A DNA stretch of 64,000 nucleotides from Isoetes taiwanensis. Lineage: Eukaryota > Streptophyta > Lycopodiopsida > Isoetales > Isoetaceae. A model generated the notes under the pieces. It was not told the origin of the DNA, searched no databases, and saw only the letters and a list, made by a program, of their open reading frames with translations. The stretch covers positions 8,629,193 to 8,693,192 of the forward strand of contig JAJEKV010000013.1 in the NCBI GenBank assembly GCA_021234155.1, read 5' to 3'. The position numbers and the translations under genes are program-made. Shown here piece after piece: positions 25,248-35,847 of the stretch. Positions within the stretch are counted from its first letter, which is position 1; the number at the start of each line of letters is the position of its first letter.

Positions 25248-25654
25248 TGCGGCCCCACCTTGCAGGCAAAGTCTCATACAAGAAAAGGCATATGATATGC
25301 AGATTAAGGCTAAGTTCTCATCATTTGGGAATAGAGGTTGGAAGATGGGGGAATCTTCCAAGATACAGACGTACATGCAGAGTATGTGGAGATGATGAGA
25401 TAGAGGATGAGAATCATTTGGTATTACATTGTCCTGCCTACCAGAATCTTAGAGATCTCTATGGTATTCCAGATAATATCTCTTTGCATGATTTCTTTGG
25501 AAAACCGGTCCACACTATTGGAAATTTCTTAACAGATGTGATGAAAATGAGAGAACTATCCATTAAAAATTATAGGCAACTGTTGGACGACTATGAAAAA
25601 GAAGAGAGCGAGCCTAATGATGCCCCACTTGAGGGCATATTAGATGATATATGA
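25247..25654 (+). pseudogene. LINE ORF2 C-terminal zinc-binding region (copy 4)
   Basis: RLRLSSHHLGIEVGRWGN is followed by the Cys/His cluster CRVCGDDEIEDENHLVLHC, then an acidic C-terminus ending LEGILDDI and TGA. This is the natural ORF2 stop, 35 bp before the 3' hairpin. The cluster is intact. Confidence 0.85.
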
Positions 25655-25689
25655 TTGAGCAATATTGTCTGTAGAATGTACTGTCTTCT

Positions 25690-25703
25690 AGACCTGATGG
25701 TCT
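25690..25703 (+). other. LINE 3' hairpin (copy 4)
   Basis: AGACC-TGAT-GGTCT followed by CATAGACATAATAAACA. Confidence 0.75.
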
Positions 25704-25720
25704 CATAGACATAATAAACA

Positions 25721-25910
25721 TTCTTCTTCTTCTTCTTCTTCCTCCTTCTTCTTCTTCTTCTTCTTCTTCTTCTTCTTCTTCTTCTTCTTCTTCTTCTTCT
25801 TCTTCTTCTTCTTCTTCTTCTTCTTCTTCTTCTCTCTTCTCTTCTTCTTCTTCTTCTTCTTCTTCTTCTTCTTCTTCTTCTTCTTCTTCTTCTTCTTCTT
25901 CTTCTCTCTC
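25721..25910. repeat. (TTC)n microsatellite ending in CTs
   Basis: Mostly TTC trinucleotides with a TCTCTTCTC interruption near 25833, changing to CT dinucleotides at about 25902. It takes the place of the (CATTT)n or (CT)n tail seen after other copies. Confidence 0.95.
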
Positions 25911-26115
<205 letters not shown>

Positions 26116-27530
26116 TGATTTATGTTCAATTATCATTCCCCCTATCAGAAGAATGTAGGGATATGATTGTGAGCAACATTGGTGTGAAACAAGGCTGCCC
26201 GCTATCTCCTATGATATTTGAGCTTTTTATAGATGAGCTAGAAAAATGGATTATGTCAAGTGGGGGAGATGGCTCTAAAATTGCAGGATACACAATTCTC
26301 CTCTTGCTTTATGCTGATGACATTGTTCTATTATCTCAGAGCATTGCAGGTATGAAACACATCTGAACACTTTGGCTGATTTTTATGACGCTAAAGGGAT
26401 GAAGGTGAATCTTGCAAAAACAAAAATGGTTATCTTTGGAACAACCAAAACAGAAAGATACATGTTCAGTTACAAGGATGAGCCATTGAAAATTCCAAAT
26501 ATGTACAAATATCTAGGTCTAATAATAGACCAGGGGTACAAATGGAATAAGGCAGTGGATGAGAGGATAGATGACAGCTAGAGAGCTTTGTTTTCATTGC
26601 AGAAAAAATGTCAAAAAACCAGGATCATAGATTTTAGCATCAAGTGTTATATAAAATCTTAGTTCAAACAGTAGTTTTGTATGGTGTGGAGGTTTAGGAG
26701 CCTAGTTTATCACTAGACATGTGGAGAAGAGTAGAGAGAATCCAGAAGTAATTCCTGCTGATAGAACTTGGAGTCAAAATGCAAACATCCTATGAAATGA
26801 TGTTGGCTGAGTCAGGTATGCTCCCTCTGGAAGGTAAGGCTTTGTATCAAACACTATTCTATCTTTGTAAAGTGTAAAAATTGGAAGAGACAAGTATGCC
26901 ACACCTAGCCATAGAAGATAGTAGATCCAAGGGTTGGTTGGCAGATATACAGAACTGGTTGACAAAATGGGGGATGAGATTAGATGACTTACCTTTCGAT
27001 AGGGGTGTTATAAGAGACTGGGTGAAGGGCAGCATGCAAAGGAAAATGATGTATGATGCAAAGACATAAATGGCCAATTATAGAGAATTCATGAATCCTG
27101 AGTTACAACAATTAAGGGTCACTTTCATTGAAAATGAGACATTTGGTATGCAGAATCCGATTAAGCTCTCACCACTTGGGAGTCAAAATCGGTTGTCGGG
27201 AAAATATACCAAGAGAAAGGAGGACGTGTAGAGTTTGTGGAATGAACGAGATTGAAGACAAAGGACATGTCATTCTGAAATATTTTGCTTATGCATCTTT
27301 GCGAGACAGATTTAAGGTGCATGCAGATAGTTTGGTTCAATTTTTTTAGTATCCATCCAAGAATGTGTGTAATTTTCTAGTTGAAATGTATCAAATTAGA
27401 GAGACACATATAAGAAACTATAAGTTTCTCTTAGAAGAGGTTGAGAAAGATGAGATTGTAGAGGGCTCTAGTGAAACTCCGATTGAGAGTTCATTAGAAT
27501 TTATTCCGTACTGTGACAATCTCTATGAAA
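26116..27530 (+). pseudogene. LINE ORF2 RT to C-terminus, decayed (copy 5)
   Basis: Pieces in order: SNIGVKQGCPLSPMIFELFI and LLLYADDIVLLSQS (to 26366), KVNLAKTKMVIFG (26372-26581), WLADIQNWLTKWGM (26881-27069), RIRLSSHHLGVKIG and CRVCGMNEIEDKGHVIL (27128-27349), and the acidic tail (27365-27510). The last Cys of the zinc cluster is replaced by Tyr. Several TAG and TAA stops interrupt. Confidence 0.8.
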
Positions 27531-27538
27531 CGTCATAT

Positions 27539-27552
27539 AGACCTGATGGTCT
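27539..27552 (+). other. LINE 3' hairpin (copy 5)
   Basis: AGACC-TGAT-GGTCT, followed by a (CATTT)n tail. Confidence 0.75.
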
Positions 27553-27590
27553 CACCAACATAAATAAACATTTCATTTCATTTCATTTCT

Positions 27591-27870
27591 CTTTCGCTGT
27601 GGGCGCTGCTGTGAGAGATTATGGCAAAATCTAGAAAGGACTATGAGAAAAGAGTGGAAGTTTGCCATTTGGCGGGACTTCTTGGGTGTTGTAGATGGTG
27701 ATGGTCGGTTTGTACAGCAGTAGAGTTGCAGTTTTTCTGTGAGTTTGTTGTGGAGTGTCGAGGTATCGCTGTCTCTTTGGGGCAGTTCTCCTTCCTCCTC
27801 ACTTGCTTTGTAACATTACCATTCTTTTAATATATTGATGACACAGTTCTTCAAAAAAAAAAAAAAAAAA
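27591..27870 (+). mobile_element. Truncated LINE 3' end with poly(A)
   Basis: The sequence ends TTTTAATATATTGATGACAC and then a run of 18 A (27853-27870). A terminal poly(A) of this kind marks a plant L1 or a processed insertion; the 5' end is lost. No frame is recognisable. Confidence 0.45.
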
Positions 27871-28252
27871 TTGTTGGTACTAGAAGCGGCTCTGCAGAGA
27901 CATCTAAATCAGACACGACAAAGGACAAAAAGGCAGAGCACTATGCTTCTAAAGATAATATTAAAAAAAGCAATAAGTCTGCATCGGGGGCAGAATCAGA
28001 AATATCTGATGTTGATTATGTGGATTCAGGGGACGCCGTATTTTTGTTGGAGCAAAAGTCACCTCTGATCAGACGTATCCAGCAGAGCAGTTGGAGCGGA
28101 AACCATCACTGGGGCAGATGATTTTAGTAGGCCCGTTGGAGCAGGGGTAGTTGGAGCAGACGAATCCAGCAGCTATGCAGCATTTAAATCCAGCAGTAGA
28201 TATTTAGGGAAAAGAGGGCTCTGTTTTCGATGCTTTGGATTCTGCTGCAACC
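27871..28252 (+). other. Probable 5' part of LINE ORF1 region
   Basis: The frame is interrupted. Stretches rich in Gln, Ala and Gly codons suggest low-complexity N-terminal ORF1 sequence, but no domain is visible. Confidence 0.3.
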
Positions 28253-28632
28253 ATGGCCTCATACCAAGCCATAGCAATGAGAAATCTCAAACAAGAGTTG
28301 TTGGAGACTATGCAGTGCACGATGCAAGCTGCCTTAATATTTGCTGTGGATTCGCTTATTCAAAATCTAAAATAATCATTCCTGGAGCAAATGAAAATGG
28401 AATTAGAGAGCTTCAAACAACAAATGCAGGCTGATGAATTTGCTGAGTTTAAAGAACAGATGCGGGCTGAACTAGCTCAAGGTAAAGGTGAGGATGCATC
28501 CGATAATGGTGGGGAAGATGATGGCAGCACAAACCAGACCATGGATTTGGTGCAGCAACAATTGGCATATTTTATGACGATTCAAGAAGAACGTAATAAG
28601 GCACTTGCAGCTTTTATGGAGGAACAGGATAA
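28253..28632 (+). pseudogene. LINE ORF1, N-terminal coiled-coil part
   Basis: From the ATG at 28253 the frame reads MASYQAIAMRNLKQELLETM, has one TAA near 28373, then a heptad-rich segment (28391-28630) with MELESFKQQMQ and FAEFKEQMRAELAQ. A coiled coil ahead of an RNA-binding domain is the layout of L1-type ORF1 proteins, which trimerise and bind LINE RNA. The frame is cut at 28629-28632 (ATAA) by the MITE-like element; the C-terminal domain resumes at 39954, after the nested insertions. Confidence 0.7.
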
Positions 28633-28725
28633 GGGTAAAAGCATGCTTTGGTGTACCACTTTTGGAACCCTCAAAAGTACCTACACTGGGTACTTTTAAA
28701 ACGGGTACTTTCTGGTTTCTCTTTC
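28633..28725. mobile_element. MITE-like element, copy 1, left half
   Basis: It starts with terminal inverted repeat GGGTAAAAGCATGC and GTGTACC after the 4-bp duplication ATAA (28629-28632). It is interrupted at 28726 by the gypsy element and resumes at 39728. Without the insert it is about 319 bp, close to copy 2 (322 bp). Confidence 0.8.
28721..28725. repeat. Target duplication CTTTC (left)
   Basis: Five bases CTTTC directly before the 5' LTR, matched exactly at 39723-39727 after the 3' LTR. Confidence 0.9.
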
Positions 28726-29319
28726 TGTTAGTCCTGTGCCTCCTGGTACAGGACTATTCATACATACGACGAACCAGGTCAAGAACAAGGATCCACAGTC
28801 AGCCACGGGTCAGTCGTCAAAGGCCCAGCAGAAGACCCAGCAGAAGACCACGCAGTCAAAGGGCGCGCCTGCCGTCAAAAGAAGGCGCTCAGACAAGTGA
28901 CGGCCCGTCACCGCCCGCGTCAGCGTCAGCGTGATTCTAGGCACTTCAAGAGGCACCGCCAGCATTCCTGCAAATCAGGCCTCCTTCCAGGAGTCGGCAC
29001 CGAGATCAGTCAGAGTGTCTATATTGGGCCAAAGGCCATTGTACTATATATATGAGTAGAGCTAGCACATGAGTTTTTAGATGAGTTTTGAGTCTTGTCT
29101 CATTTCAGTCTTCTCTCGATTGCGAGAGCTCATGTATGTTCATCATTGATATCAAGGAAGCTTATCATTTTTCTCTCATTGTTCTCTTTTGTTCTGTTTT
29201 CTTCTTCCTGTTCTCTTCTTGCAAATCCCCGTGACATAGTCCCCCGGATTCTCCTGTTAGATCCACGGGTCCTCACAGAGGGCTGTCTTGCAGGAGTTCC
29301 CGAACCCAGACCCCAAACA
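28726..29319 (+). repeat. 5' LTR
   Basis: 594 bp, starting TGTTAGTC and ending CCAAACA. A TATA-like TATATATA lies at 29045-29052. From about 28895 to the end it matches the 3' LTR with a single indel, but the first 170 bp differ by many changes. Confidence 0.93.
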
Positions 29320-29320
29320 C

Positions 29321-29336
29321 TGTCGCCGCTGCCGGG
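29321..29336 (+). promoter_or_regulatory. Primer binding site (tRNA-Asp-like)
   Basis: TGTCGCCGCTGCCGGG begins two bases after the LTR. It matches the complement of the plant tRNA-Asp 3' end (TGGCGCCGTTGCCGGG) with two mismatches. This primes minus-strand DNA synthesis. Confidence 0.8.
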
Positions 29337-29349
29337 TTCTTCTGTCGCC

Positions 29350-30033
29350 ATGTCTGTTCGAAACTTCACGCCAGAAGAACTCCTTTCCCAGACGGCGTCT
29401 CGCTTGGAGCGCCATCATCGAAGGGAAGCTGTTCGAGACATGTATGGATCTGCTTATGACATTGAGGGAGGCCACATTCGGTCTAGGGCTCAGTCGGTGC
29501 CACCCACCCCTCGTGCCCTGTCTCGTCCCAGTTCCCCGCCTCAAGCGTGCAAACATTGCTCACAGCCTCAGTCCCCTCATCACTATCAGGAGCCCTATCA
29601 GGCTCAACCTTCTCAACCTTACTTTCATACCCCCGAACATGCCTACATCCATCACTCTTCTGGCCATACGCCTTTGCCTTCACAACCATCATCTCCCCCG
29701 GGTGGGCAGGGATATCCACATGTCTCTTTTGCTCCTCCCCAGGAATTTCCCTTCCCTACATTTCCCACCGCTCTTCCTGTTTACAACCTTACAGACCTCA
29801 AAACCAATACTCAGGCACCTCCAGTACCTCCTCCTCAGTCACCTCTTCATCAGGGTCCTTCAGACACCATGCCACCTTCAACTCCACCTCAATATAACCA
29901 CTATACTGTTCCTGTCCAGCCAAGCACTTTCACCTCTACCTTTCAGACCCTTAAGCTGACTTATCCCACCTTTGGCAACACGAAAGGCAAACCTTTAGAC
30001 CAAAGTGCTCAGGCCCACATGGAAGTGTCCTAA
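29350..30033 (+). CDS. Gag N-terminal part
   Basis: The first ATG after the PBS (29350) starts MSVRNFTPEELL. The protein becomes very Pro/Gln/Ser-rich (residues 55-190) and ends in the beginning of the gag core (LTYPTFGNTKGKPLDQ). The stop at 30031-30033 overlaps the next frame, which stays open from about 30033 and continues the gag core. A single indel near 30030 therefore seems to have split one gag gene. An open stretch upstream, back to 29095, is LTR sequence and not coding. Confidence 0.8.
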   Translation: MSVRNFTPEELLSQTASRLERHHRREAVRDMYGSAYDIEGGHIRSRAQSVPPTPRALSRPSSPPQACKHCSQPQSPHHYQEPYQAQPSQPYFHTPEHAYIHHSSGHTPLPSQPSSPPGGQGYPHVSFAPPQEFPFPTFPTALPVYNLTDLKTNTQAPPVPPPQSPLHQGPSDTMPPSTPPQYNHYTVPVQPSTFTSTFQTLKLTYPTFGNTKGKPLDQSAQAHMEVS

Positions 30034-32045
30034 ATGGTCATGCACAACCTCAACTGAAATTCCATATCTTTTCCACTACACTGCGTGGCTCTCCTCATCA
30101 ATGGCTCATGTCCAACAAAAGCTACTGGAAACAAGATTGGTCAGAAATGAGAACTGCTTTTCTTTCTCACTATAGGACCACGGATGATGATCAACTTCAT
30201 CTCAAGCAACTCAATGACCTTCAACAAGAGCCCACGGAGTCCGCCCGGGATTTTGCAGATCGTCTTCACATTCTGCTCAGCAAACTCAAGGAGTACCCCA
30301 CACAGAGCCAGATTTTGGTCTGGCTTCTCCAAGGCCTTCCTCCAGCTATCCGACTCATGACTGAATACCTGCGCCCGAAGACTTTGGAGCAGGCTATCGA
30401 CCTTGTCAATCACTCAGTTAATGTTTCCTCCCGTGGCGTGGCTCTTCAGGAGCTCCCTTTCATTCCTCCCGTCATGGTTCCACAGACTGCTGTCCAACCT
30501 CAACACGCCAATCTGCAGCGCAGTCAGATCTGGTGCCATATCTGCAAATATCAAGGCCACTTGGCGAATGAGTGCAACTCCACCAATGGCCCGCCTCATT
30601 GTAAAAGATGCAACATGTGCAATCATGCCACGGAAGAGTGCACTCGCACTCATCCTACATCTTTCCGCAACAAACTGGTTTATCAAGTGCAAACAACACC
30701 TCAGCCACAATCGCAATATCAGCAGCCACCAATGCAAGCGCAACCCAATCAACTCTACCAGCAACAGGAGCAACAACGGGGACCCAACACACGTCCTCCT
30801 TTTGATCCTTCTAAAGCTCAGTGTTATCACTGTCAAGAATGGGGTCATACCACCACGGCGTGTCCTCAACTTCCACAAGTTCAGGTGCAGCTTCCTGGCA
30901 CCAATCAGACCACATCGGTCCGCCTCACGGCTTACCAACTCTGGATTGCCAATGGCAAACAAGGCCCGCGTCCTGTTCTTCGGAAGCCACCTCGTGCGCC
31001 TCAGCAATCACGCTATCAACCAGCTCCTGCCAATCAACCTCAGATGGATCAACAAGCACAGGAAGAAATTTTTCAGGCTCTTAATCCTCCAGTCCAGCCG
31101 TCCAATTGGGTTGGTTTGGTTTCACGCCAGACCAGGGCGTCATGTCCCTTAACCATTATTCCTAATGGCACCCAACCTGCCTTTGCAGTCGACACAATTC
31201 CTCATGAAGAGGAAAAAAAGGTTCACTTTGCACCTGACTTGAAGAAACTCATGCCGCATGTCATGCCTAAAGTTCGCCAAAGCATTCTGAACCTCATGCA
31301 AGCTGCTGAAGGCCGCACGTTGGCTAATGTTCATGCCACCACTAGAGCTCAACAAAGACAAGAAGCACCTTCCACGTCTCAACCTCCACGCTCTCAGACA
31401 TATCCGAATATTGCTGCCGAGGTTGACCTACTCAAAGAAGTTGCTGCTTCATTACCACGCACTCCAGCACCTGTAGATCCAGCTGATCCTTTTTCTCATG
31501 TGCCTCTGGAACTCCAAGAGGAGCTGGCAAAAATCAAAATTCCTTTAAGTCTGGCAACAATTTTGAAACTCTGTCCTGCTCTCAAGGACCAGTTACCACT
31601 CCCGACCGTTTTGGTTGGGGCTGTTGCTACCTCTACACCCACGGTCCATGCCACGGTGGGCAATCAACAAGTCAACCATGTTCAAATTGACGGAGGTAGC
31701 GCAGTTAATCTCATCACGGATAAACTCTGCAAACAAATGGGCATCAAACAACTCTATCGTGCCCCATATGACATCAAATTGGCTAATGGCCATATCACGC
31801 GACCTCAAGGCGTCACGCCTCTTCTTCACATCAACATTGGTGATCTCCGATTCCCCTTGGAATTTGGTGTTTGGAAGGCTGGAGAAGATCCAGGTGATTA
31901 TGAAATGTTGGTCGGCAGACCTTTTCTCCGCCGAGCCAAGAGTATCCATTCTTGGGCCACGGATGGGTTAGTCATCACCGATGGTCACCTCAATGCCACC
32001 ATGGACTTGGAAACAGGCAAGATCATTTCCGTTGACCATCTTTGA
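30033..32045 (+). CDS. Gag core, nucleocapsid and aspartic protease
   Basis: The first in-frame ATG is at 30108, but the gag homology begins at about 30066 (LKFHIFSTTLRGSPHQWL). The capsid-like Retrotrans_gag region runs to about residue 100 of the ATG form. Three C-x2-C-x4-H-x4-C zinc knuckles follow, beginning CHICKYQGH, CKRCNMCNH (about residues 143-180) and CYHCQEWGH (about 239). A Gln/Pro-rich linker leads to a retropepsin-like protease with IDGGSAVNLI near residue 525, where Asp-Gly-Gly stands for the usual DS/TG, and MLVGRPFL near 600. No stop for over 640 codons. Acts in particle assembly and polyprotein cleavage. Confidence 0.9.
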   Translation, partial: NGHAQPQLKFHIFSTTLRGSPHQWLMSNKSYWKQDWSEMRTAFLSHYRTTDDDQLHLKQLNDLQQEPTESARDFADRLHILLSKLKEYPTQSQILVWLLQGLPPAIRLMTEYLRPKTLEQAIDLVNHSVNVSSRGVALQELPFIPPVMVPQTAVQPQHANLQRSQIWCHICKYQGHLANECNSTNGPPHCKRCNMCNHATEECTRTHPTSFRNKLVYQVQTTPQPQSQYQQPPMQAQPNQLYQQQEQQRGPNTRPPFDPSKAQCYHCQEWGHTTTACPQLPQVQVQLPGTNQTTSVRLTAYQLWIANGKQGPRPVLRKPPRAPQQSRYQPAPANQPQMDQQAQEEIFQALNPPVQPSNWVGLVSRQTRASCPLTIIPNGTQPAFAVDTIPHEEEKKVHFAPDLKKLMPHVMPKVRQSILNLMQAAEGRTLANVHATTRAQQRQEAPSTSQPPRSQTYPNIAAEVDLLKEVAASLPRTPAPVDPADPFSHVPLELQEELAKIKIPLSLATILKLCPALKDQLPLPTVLVGAVATSTPTVHATVGNQQVNHVQIDGGSAVNLITDKLCKQMGIKQLYRAPYDIKLANGHITRPQGVTPLLHINIGDLRFPLEFGVWKAGEDPGDYEMLVGRPFLRRAKSIHSWATDGLVITDGHLNATMDLETGKIISVDHL

Positions 32046-32690
32046 ACCCTCTCTCTCCGACCACCGGTTAGGGGCGCCCGAATATCTATCATATTCAGGC
32101 TCCACACGTGAGTCCGCCTCTGTCATCCTACCCGAATATCTTTGATCCTTGGGGAGAAATGACTCTTGATCCGGACCAGGTATTGGCTGCTTTGCTTGAC
32201 CCTTACGACTCCTTGCAATCGAATCCAACGTGTTGATCACTTTTCAGATCTTTGAACCTCCTGCGGCTCCAGTAGATGTACACGCCGTCATGAAGCAACC
32301 TACGCTTGATGAAACTCGGCAACCTCTCTTTTTCACCACGCAGAATTACCCACGCATCTGTTATGCTTCAACCTCCTGCTCATATTGTCGGGACATGGAA
32401 GTTATCCCCTATATTCAGACTCACGGAAGTCGAGATTGTGGGCGTGGGCAACAATCGTTTGTCGCATTGCCGCAAATCTTCCGACACCTTATCGTAACAG
32501 GGCCGTCACACTCTTCAAAAAGTTCAAACACATTTTTAGCTGGAGCTACTGAGAGATCTTCGGGGGATCAACAAAGCCTTGGGGGAACTCACCATTCCTA
32601 CCAAATCGATGCGTCGCCCCGTTTAGCAACGACAGTACCAATTACCGTGATCGCGTCAAGGCGGAAATTGACAAACTCCTTGCTGCAGGT
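32046..32690 (+). pseudogene. Pol N-terminal linker, frameshifted
   Basis: Frames switch repeatedly between the protease stop and the RT. No domain is readable beyond scattered Pro-rich stretches; probably the protease-RT linker of a decayed pol. Confidence 0.5.
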
Positions 32691-33260
32691 TTGATCTATG
32701 AGGTCAAACATTCTGAATGGGTGAGCCCCATCGTCATTGGCACTCAAACACAATGGAAAGATCCGCGTTTGCGTGGACTACCGAAAACTCAATCAGGCCC
32801 CGAGGGCGTGATCATTTTCCACTTCCCTTCCACGGACCGTGTTTACGGAAGAGGTTCTTTGGACATGAGATGTACTCCTTCATGGATGGTTTTTCCGGCT
32901 ACAATCGGATCTCAATCAAAGAATCTGATCAACTCAAGACTACTTTCACCACCCGTAGGTCACTTTTTGCCTACAAGGTGGTTCCTTTTGGATTATCAAA
33001 CTCTCCATCAACGTTTCAGCGCATCATGCTCTCGTTTTTCATGATTTTATGAAGGAAAATCCTTCTTACAAATTTTTCAAGATGACTTCTCTGCCTCTGA
33101 GTTCCATGCGACCACCATTTGGATAAATTGGAACTTCGTCTTTCGAAATGTGATGAGTCCCAGGCATTAGTCTCAATCCAGAAAATGCACCTTTTCGCGT
33201 CACCGGTGTTACGTTAGGACACGTGAGTCGACAAAGCGGTATCACCGGATCTGCCAAAAT
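32691..33260 (+). pseudogene. Gypsy reverse transcriptase, frameshifted
   Basis: The RT landmarks occur in order across three frames. IYEVKHSEWVSPIVIG is at about 32694, CVDYRKLNQ at about 32771, MYSFMDGFSGYNRISI at about 32871, and FAYKVVPFGLSNSPSTFQ at about 32970. The catalytic DD box is FFQDDFSA near 33075, and LNPEKCTF...VTLGHV near 33173-33226. At least four single-base indels separate them. The catalytic aspartates remain, but no continuous protein can be made. Confidence 0.88.
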
Positions 33261-33790
33261 CAGTTTGTGTGCTCAAGGCTCAAGCACCAGCCAATATCAA
33301 GGAGACACGTTCTTTCCTGGGTAAGGTCAATTATTACTCCACCTTCATTCCTGGACTTGCAGCCATTGCAGATCCCATTCATAAACTCACGGGTGATGAA
33401 TCCACATGGGCTTGGAATTCCCGGCGGATCTTTGCTTTCCAACAGTTGAAGCTCTTGCTTACTCGGGCCCGGTTCTTGTTCCTCCTCAATGGGACAAGCC
33501 CTTTCATGTTCATGTCGATGTCTCGGCGTTTGCTATTGGAGCTGTTCTTTCTCAAGAATATGATGCGCACACTGACAAACCAAACCGCTATGCCAGCCGG
33601 AAACTCAATTCTGCTGAGCGCAACTACTCTGCCCGCAGGCGTGAGGCCTTGGGTTTAATTTTTTCGTGTCCAACGCTTCGTCACTATCTTTTGGGCGGTC
33701 GGATCAAATTCTTTGTTGACCACCAAGCACTCCTTTATTTGATCAACAAATCCACGCCCGGGCTCGTTGGGTCCTCCTACGCAAGAATTT
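33261..33790 (+). pseudogene. Gypsy RNase H
   Basis: ETRSFLGKVNYYSTFIPGLA (about 33300) marks the RT connection. The RNase H follows in frame 33406-34167 with FHVHVDVSAFAIGAVLSQ, KLNSAERNYSARRREALGLI and FFVDHQALLYLINK (to about 33750). This layout is typical of Ty3/gypsy RNase H, which removes the RNA strand of the hybrid. No second, archaeal-type RNase H was seen before the integrase. Confidence 0.85.
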
Positions 33791-34860
33791 GCACCTTTGC
33801 AATTGTTCACAAAGGCGGGCAAATCTCATGTTGTCCCGGATTATCTTTCACGCATCCACCGCGGATGATCCCTCCACTTTGGAGTCTCGGGCGCCTTTCA
33901 CGACGCTCAACTCTTTTCGGTCACGACAACACCACATTGGTTCCACGACTTTCAGCGGTATCTCCTCCGCAGCGCTCTTCCACCCGGAGGATGCCACGCT
34001 CTCTCAAACCAGCGACAATCCCGTCGACACCAATTTCTCCGTGGAGGTCCGTGACTACACCATGGTTGCAGGCCATCTTTACAAAAAGGGTAAGGATCTT
34101 GTCCTTCGGCCCGGTGTTCTCCCTCATGAGGTCCCGGATATTGTCCGAGAAGCCCATGAAGGGCTAGGTGGTGGTCATTTTCATGGAGACACCACGGCAC
34201 GCCAAAATCCTTCTTCTTTGGTTATTTTTGGCCCACGCTCTTCAAAGGCGCTCACGCCCGCGCCGCCGTGTGATGCTTGCTAAGCGTGTGGGGCGGCCCA
34301 CGGCCCGTGGCGGCTCTTCCCTTGGCCCGGTCGCCACGCCACTTCCCTTCAAAGCAAATGGGGAATGGATTTTGTGGGACCCATCGATCCTCTGCCGCGC
34401 ACACACGTGCCGCTACGATCCCAGTTCTCACCGACTACGCTACCAAATGGGCGGAAGCTTGCGCACTTCCGGACAACAACTGCGGCAAGCCGCGGCCAAG
34501 GTCATCTATCAACAAATCATCACGCGATTTGGCTGCCCCGCGAGCTGGTCGGTGATCGTGGTGTCCATTTTATCAATCATACCATCAAGGAGCTGGCGGA
34601 TTATCTCTTGATACATCATCACAAGATCACACCTTACTATCCTCAATGGAATGGTTTGGCGAAAGCACCAACAAAACTACGGTCACAATTCTCAAGAAAA
34701 TTTGTGGCGCTTCTACCACCGGCCGGCAAACCAAGCTTCCCTCTTCCCCTTTGGGCTTACAATACTTGTTTCAAAATAGCTACAGTCACACTCTTTCAAA
34801 TTGGTTTATGGTCAAGAAGCTCTCATGCCATTTGAATACATCCTTCCAACTCTCCGTTTT
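33791..34860 (+). pseudogene. Gypsy integrase, frameshifted
   Basis: The N-terminal zinc-binding part is seen at 34040-34275 (VREAHEGLGGGHFHGDTTAR, then CDAC). The catalytic core follows: WGMDFVGPID with the first Asp near 34365, VLTDYATKWAEA near 34425, GDRGVHFIN with the second Asp near 34553, and YYPQWNGLA near 34640 before the expected Glu. All are split over several frames. Function: insertion of the cDNA with 5-bp duplications, consistent with CTTTC here. Confidence 0.88.
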
Positions 34861-35230
34861 CAATGGCTCACCGCCCATAATTACTTTCTTTGCACTCAAA
34901 GAAAGGGTTTATCAATTGGAACAGTTGGATGAACTTAGACGGGATGCTTATATTAGTGTTCTTCATGGACAACAGGTTGCAAAAATCTTTACATGATAAG
35001 CGTCTCGAGACAAAAAAACATTCAAAGAAGGAGATTTGGTTCTTCTTTATGATTCTCGGTACAAAAATTTTCGGGTAAGCTAATGTTTTGATGGCTTGGC
35101 CCTTATCAAATTGTTCAAGTGGTGCAACCCGGCGTTTTCCAAATTGGTGAGTTAGATGGAACTCCATTACCTACACAACGGTTAATGGCTTTAAGCCTCA
35201 AAACATTTCATACCACGAAAGTGAAGCTCA
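34861..35230 (+). pseudogene. Integrase C-terminal region, end of pol
   Basis: Frames 34890-35078 and onward carry REALGLRREA-like basic helices and then GPYQIVQVVQPGVFQIGELD and GTPLP...NG.KLK.FH at 35097-35222. This ending, without a chromodomain, is typical of the Tat/Athila branch. Stop near 35266. Confidence 0.75.
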
Positions 35231-35412
35231 AGCGGATCTTTGTTCGGACACAAACACAAATGAGATAGTGACTAAACCAAATGCATATTTATATTATAGG
35301 TGGAATTTTTTACAAAATGTGGGCCGCGACCAACTATTTCCGCTATGGGCGCGCCCTATATATAAAAAGCGGGCTCGAGCCCTATCTACTAAGTCCTAAG
35401 AAGAAAAACCCT

Positions 35413-35847
35413 CTACTCCGGGTTAGGAGCGCAGGTGATACGCAGGATGTGGTAGAGATTATGCTCCGGGTCCCAAGGTGCGAGAATCACCTCCATCCGT
35501 TGGTCTTCGGATCGGGATGCTTTCAGCCATCCCGGCACACCACCCGTCCATCGCCATGCCACGGTTGTGGCAACGCCCGAGGTCCGACAATCCATCTTGC
35601 GGGTAATCCACTCCAAAGCGGTTTGAAGGCATAGTGCGGTGATCATGCAAACCGGTAGCGGAACATCTTGAGTGCCATCGGATGTCTTCGCTTCACTCCC
35701 GTTAGTCTTATTATATAGCCAACCGAGGAACTCCTTGTCGACATGGACCAATAAAAAAAAATCGCCAACGTGTTTGCAATGCAAGGCTGTTTCTAAAATG
35801 AGAATCTTTTCTCCCGCCGCATATCTAGCCATGGTACCTTCTGACAC
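35413..35847 (-). CDS. Antisense ORF between pol and third ORF
   Basis: A 144-codon uninterrupted frame runs opposite to the rest of the element. It begins MSEGTMARYAAGEKILILET and ends in a charged segment (LKASRSEDQRMEVILAPWD). I do not recognise a domain. Its position, downstream of pol in a Tat-like element, matches where additional antisense ORFs are known in some Tat-lineage elements (e.g. Grande, RIRE2). Coding status rests on length and location only; the opposite strand is not comparably open. Confidence 0.45.
   Translation of the reverse strand: MSEGTMARYAAGEKILILETALHCKHVGDFFLLVHVDKEFLGWLYNKTNGSEAKTSDGTQDVPLPVCMITALCLQTALEWITRKMDCRTSGVATTVAWRWTGGVPGWLKASRSEDQRMEVILAPWDPEHNLYHILRITCAPNPE

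Larger units (their letters stand above)
26116..27590 (+). mobile_element. LINE copy 5, 5'-truncated at the RT
   Basis: It starts at the VQLSFPL segment of the RT and ends with the hairpin AGACC-TGAT-GGTCT (27539-27552), then ACATAAATAAACATTTC and ATTTC repeats to about 27590. No long (CT)n follows. More stops than copies 1, 3 and 4. Confidence 0.85.

Noticed and set aside
28605..28934. Arg/Ser-rich ORF in the 5' LTR and its relative at 39146-39457
   Set aside because: It lies wholly in LTR sequence, and the two LTR copies do not keep the same frame.
29288..29959. 223-codon ORF overlapping gag in another frame
   Set aside because: A shadow of the Pro-rich gag; no domain, and biased composition explains the openness.
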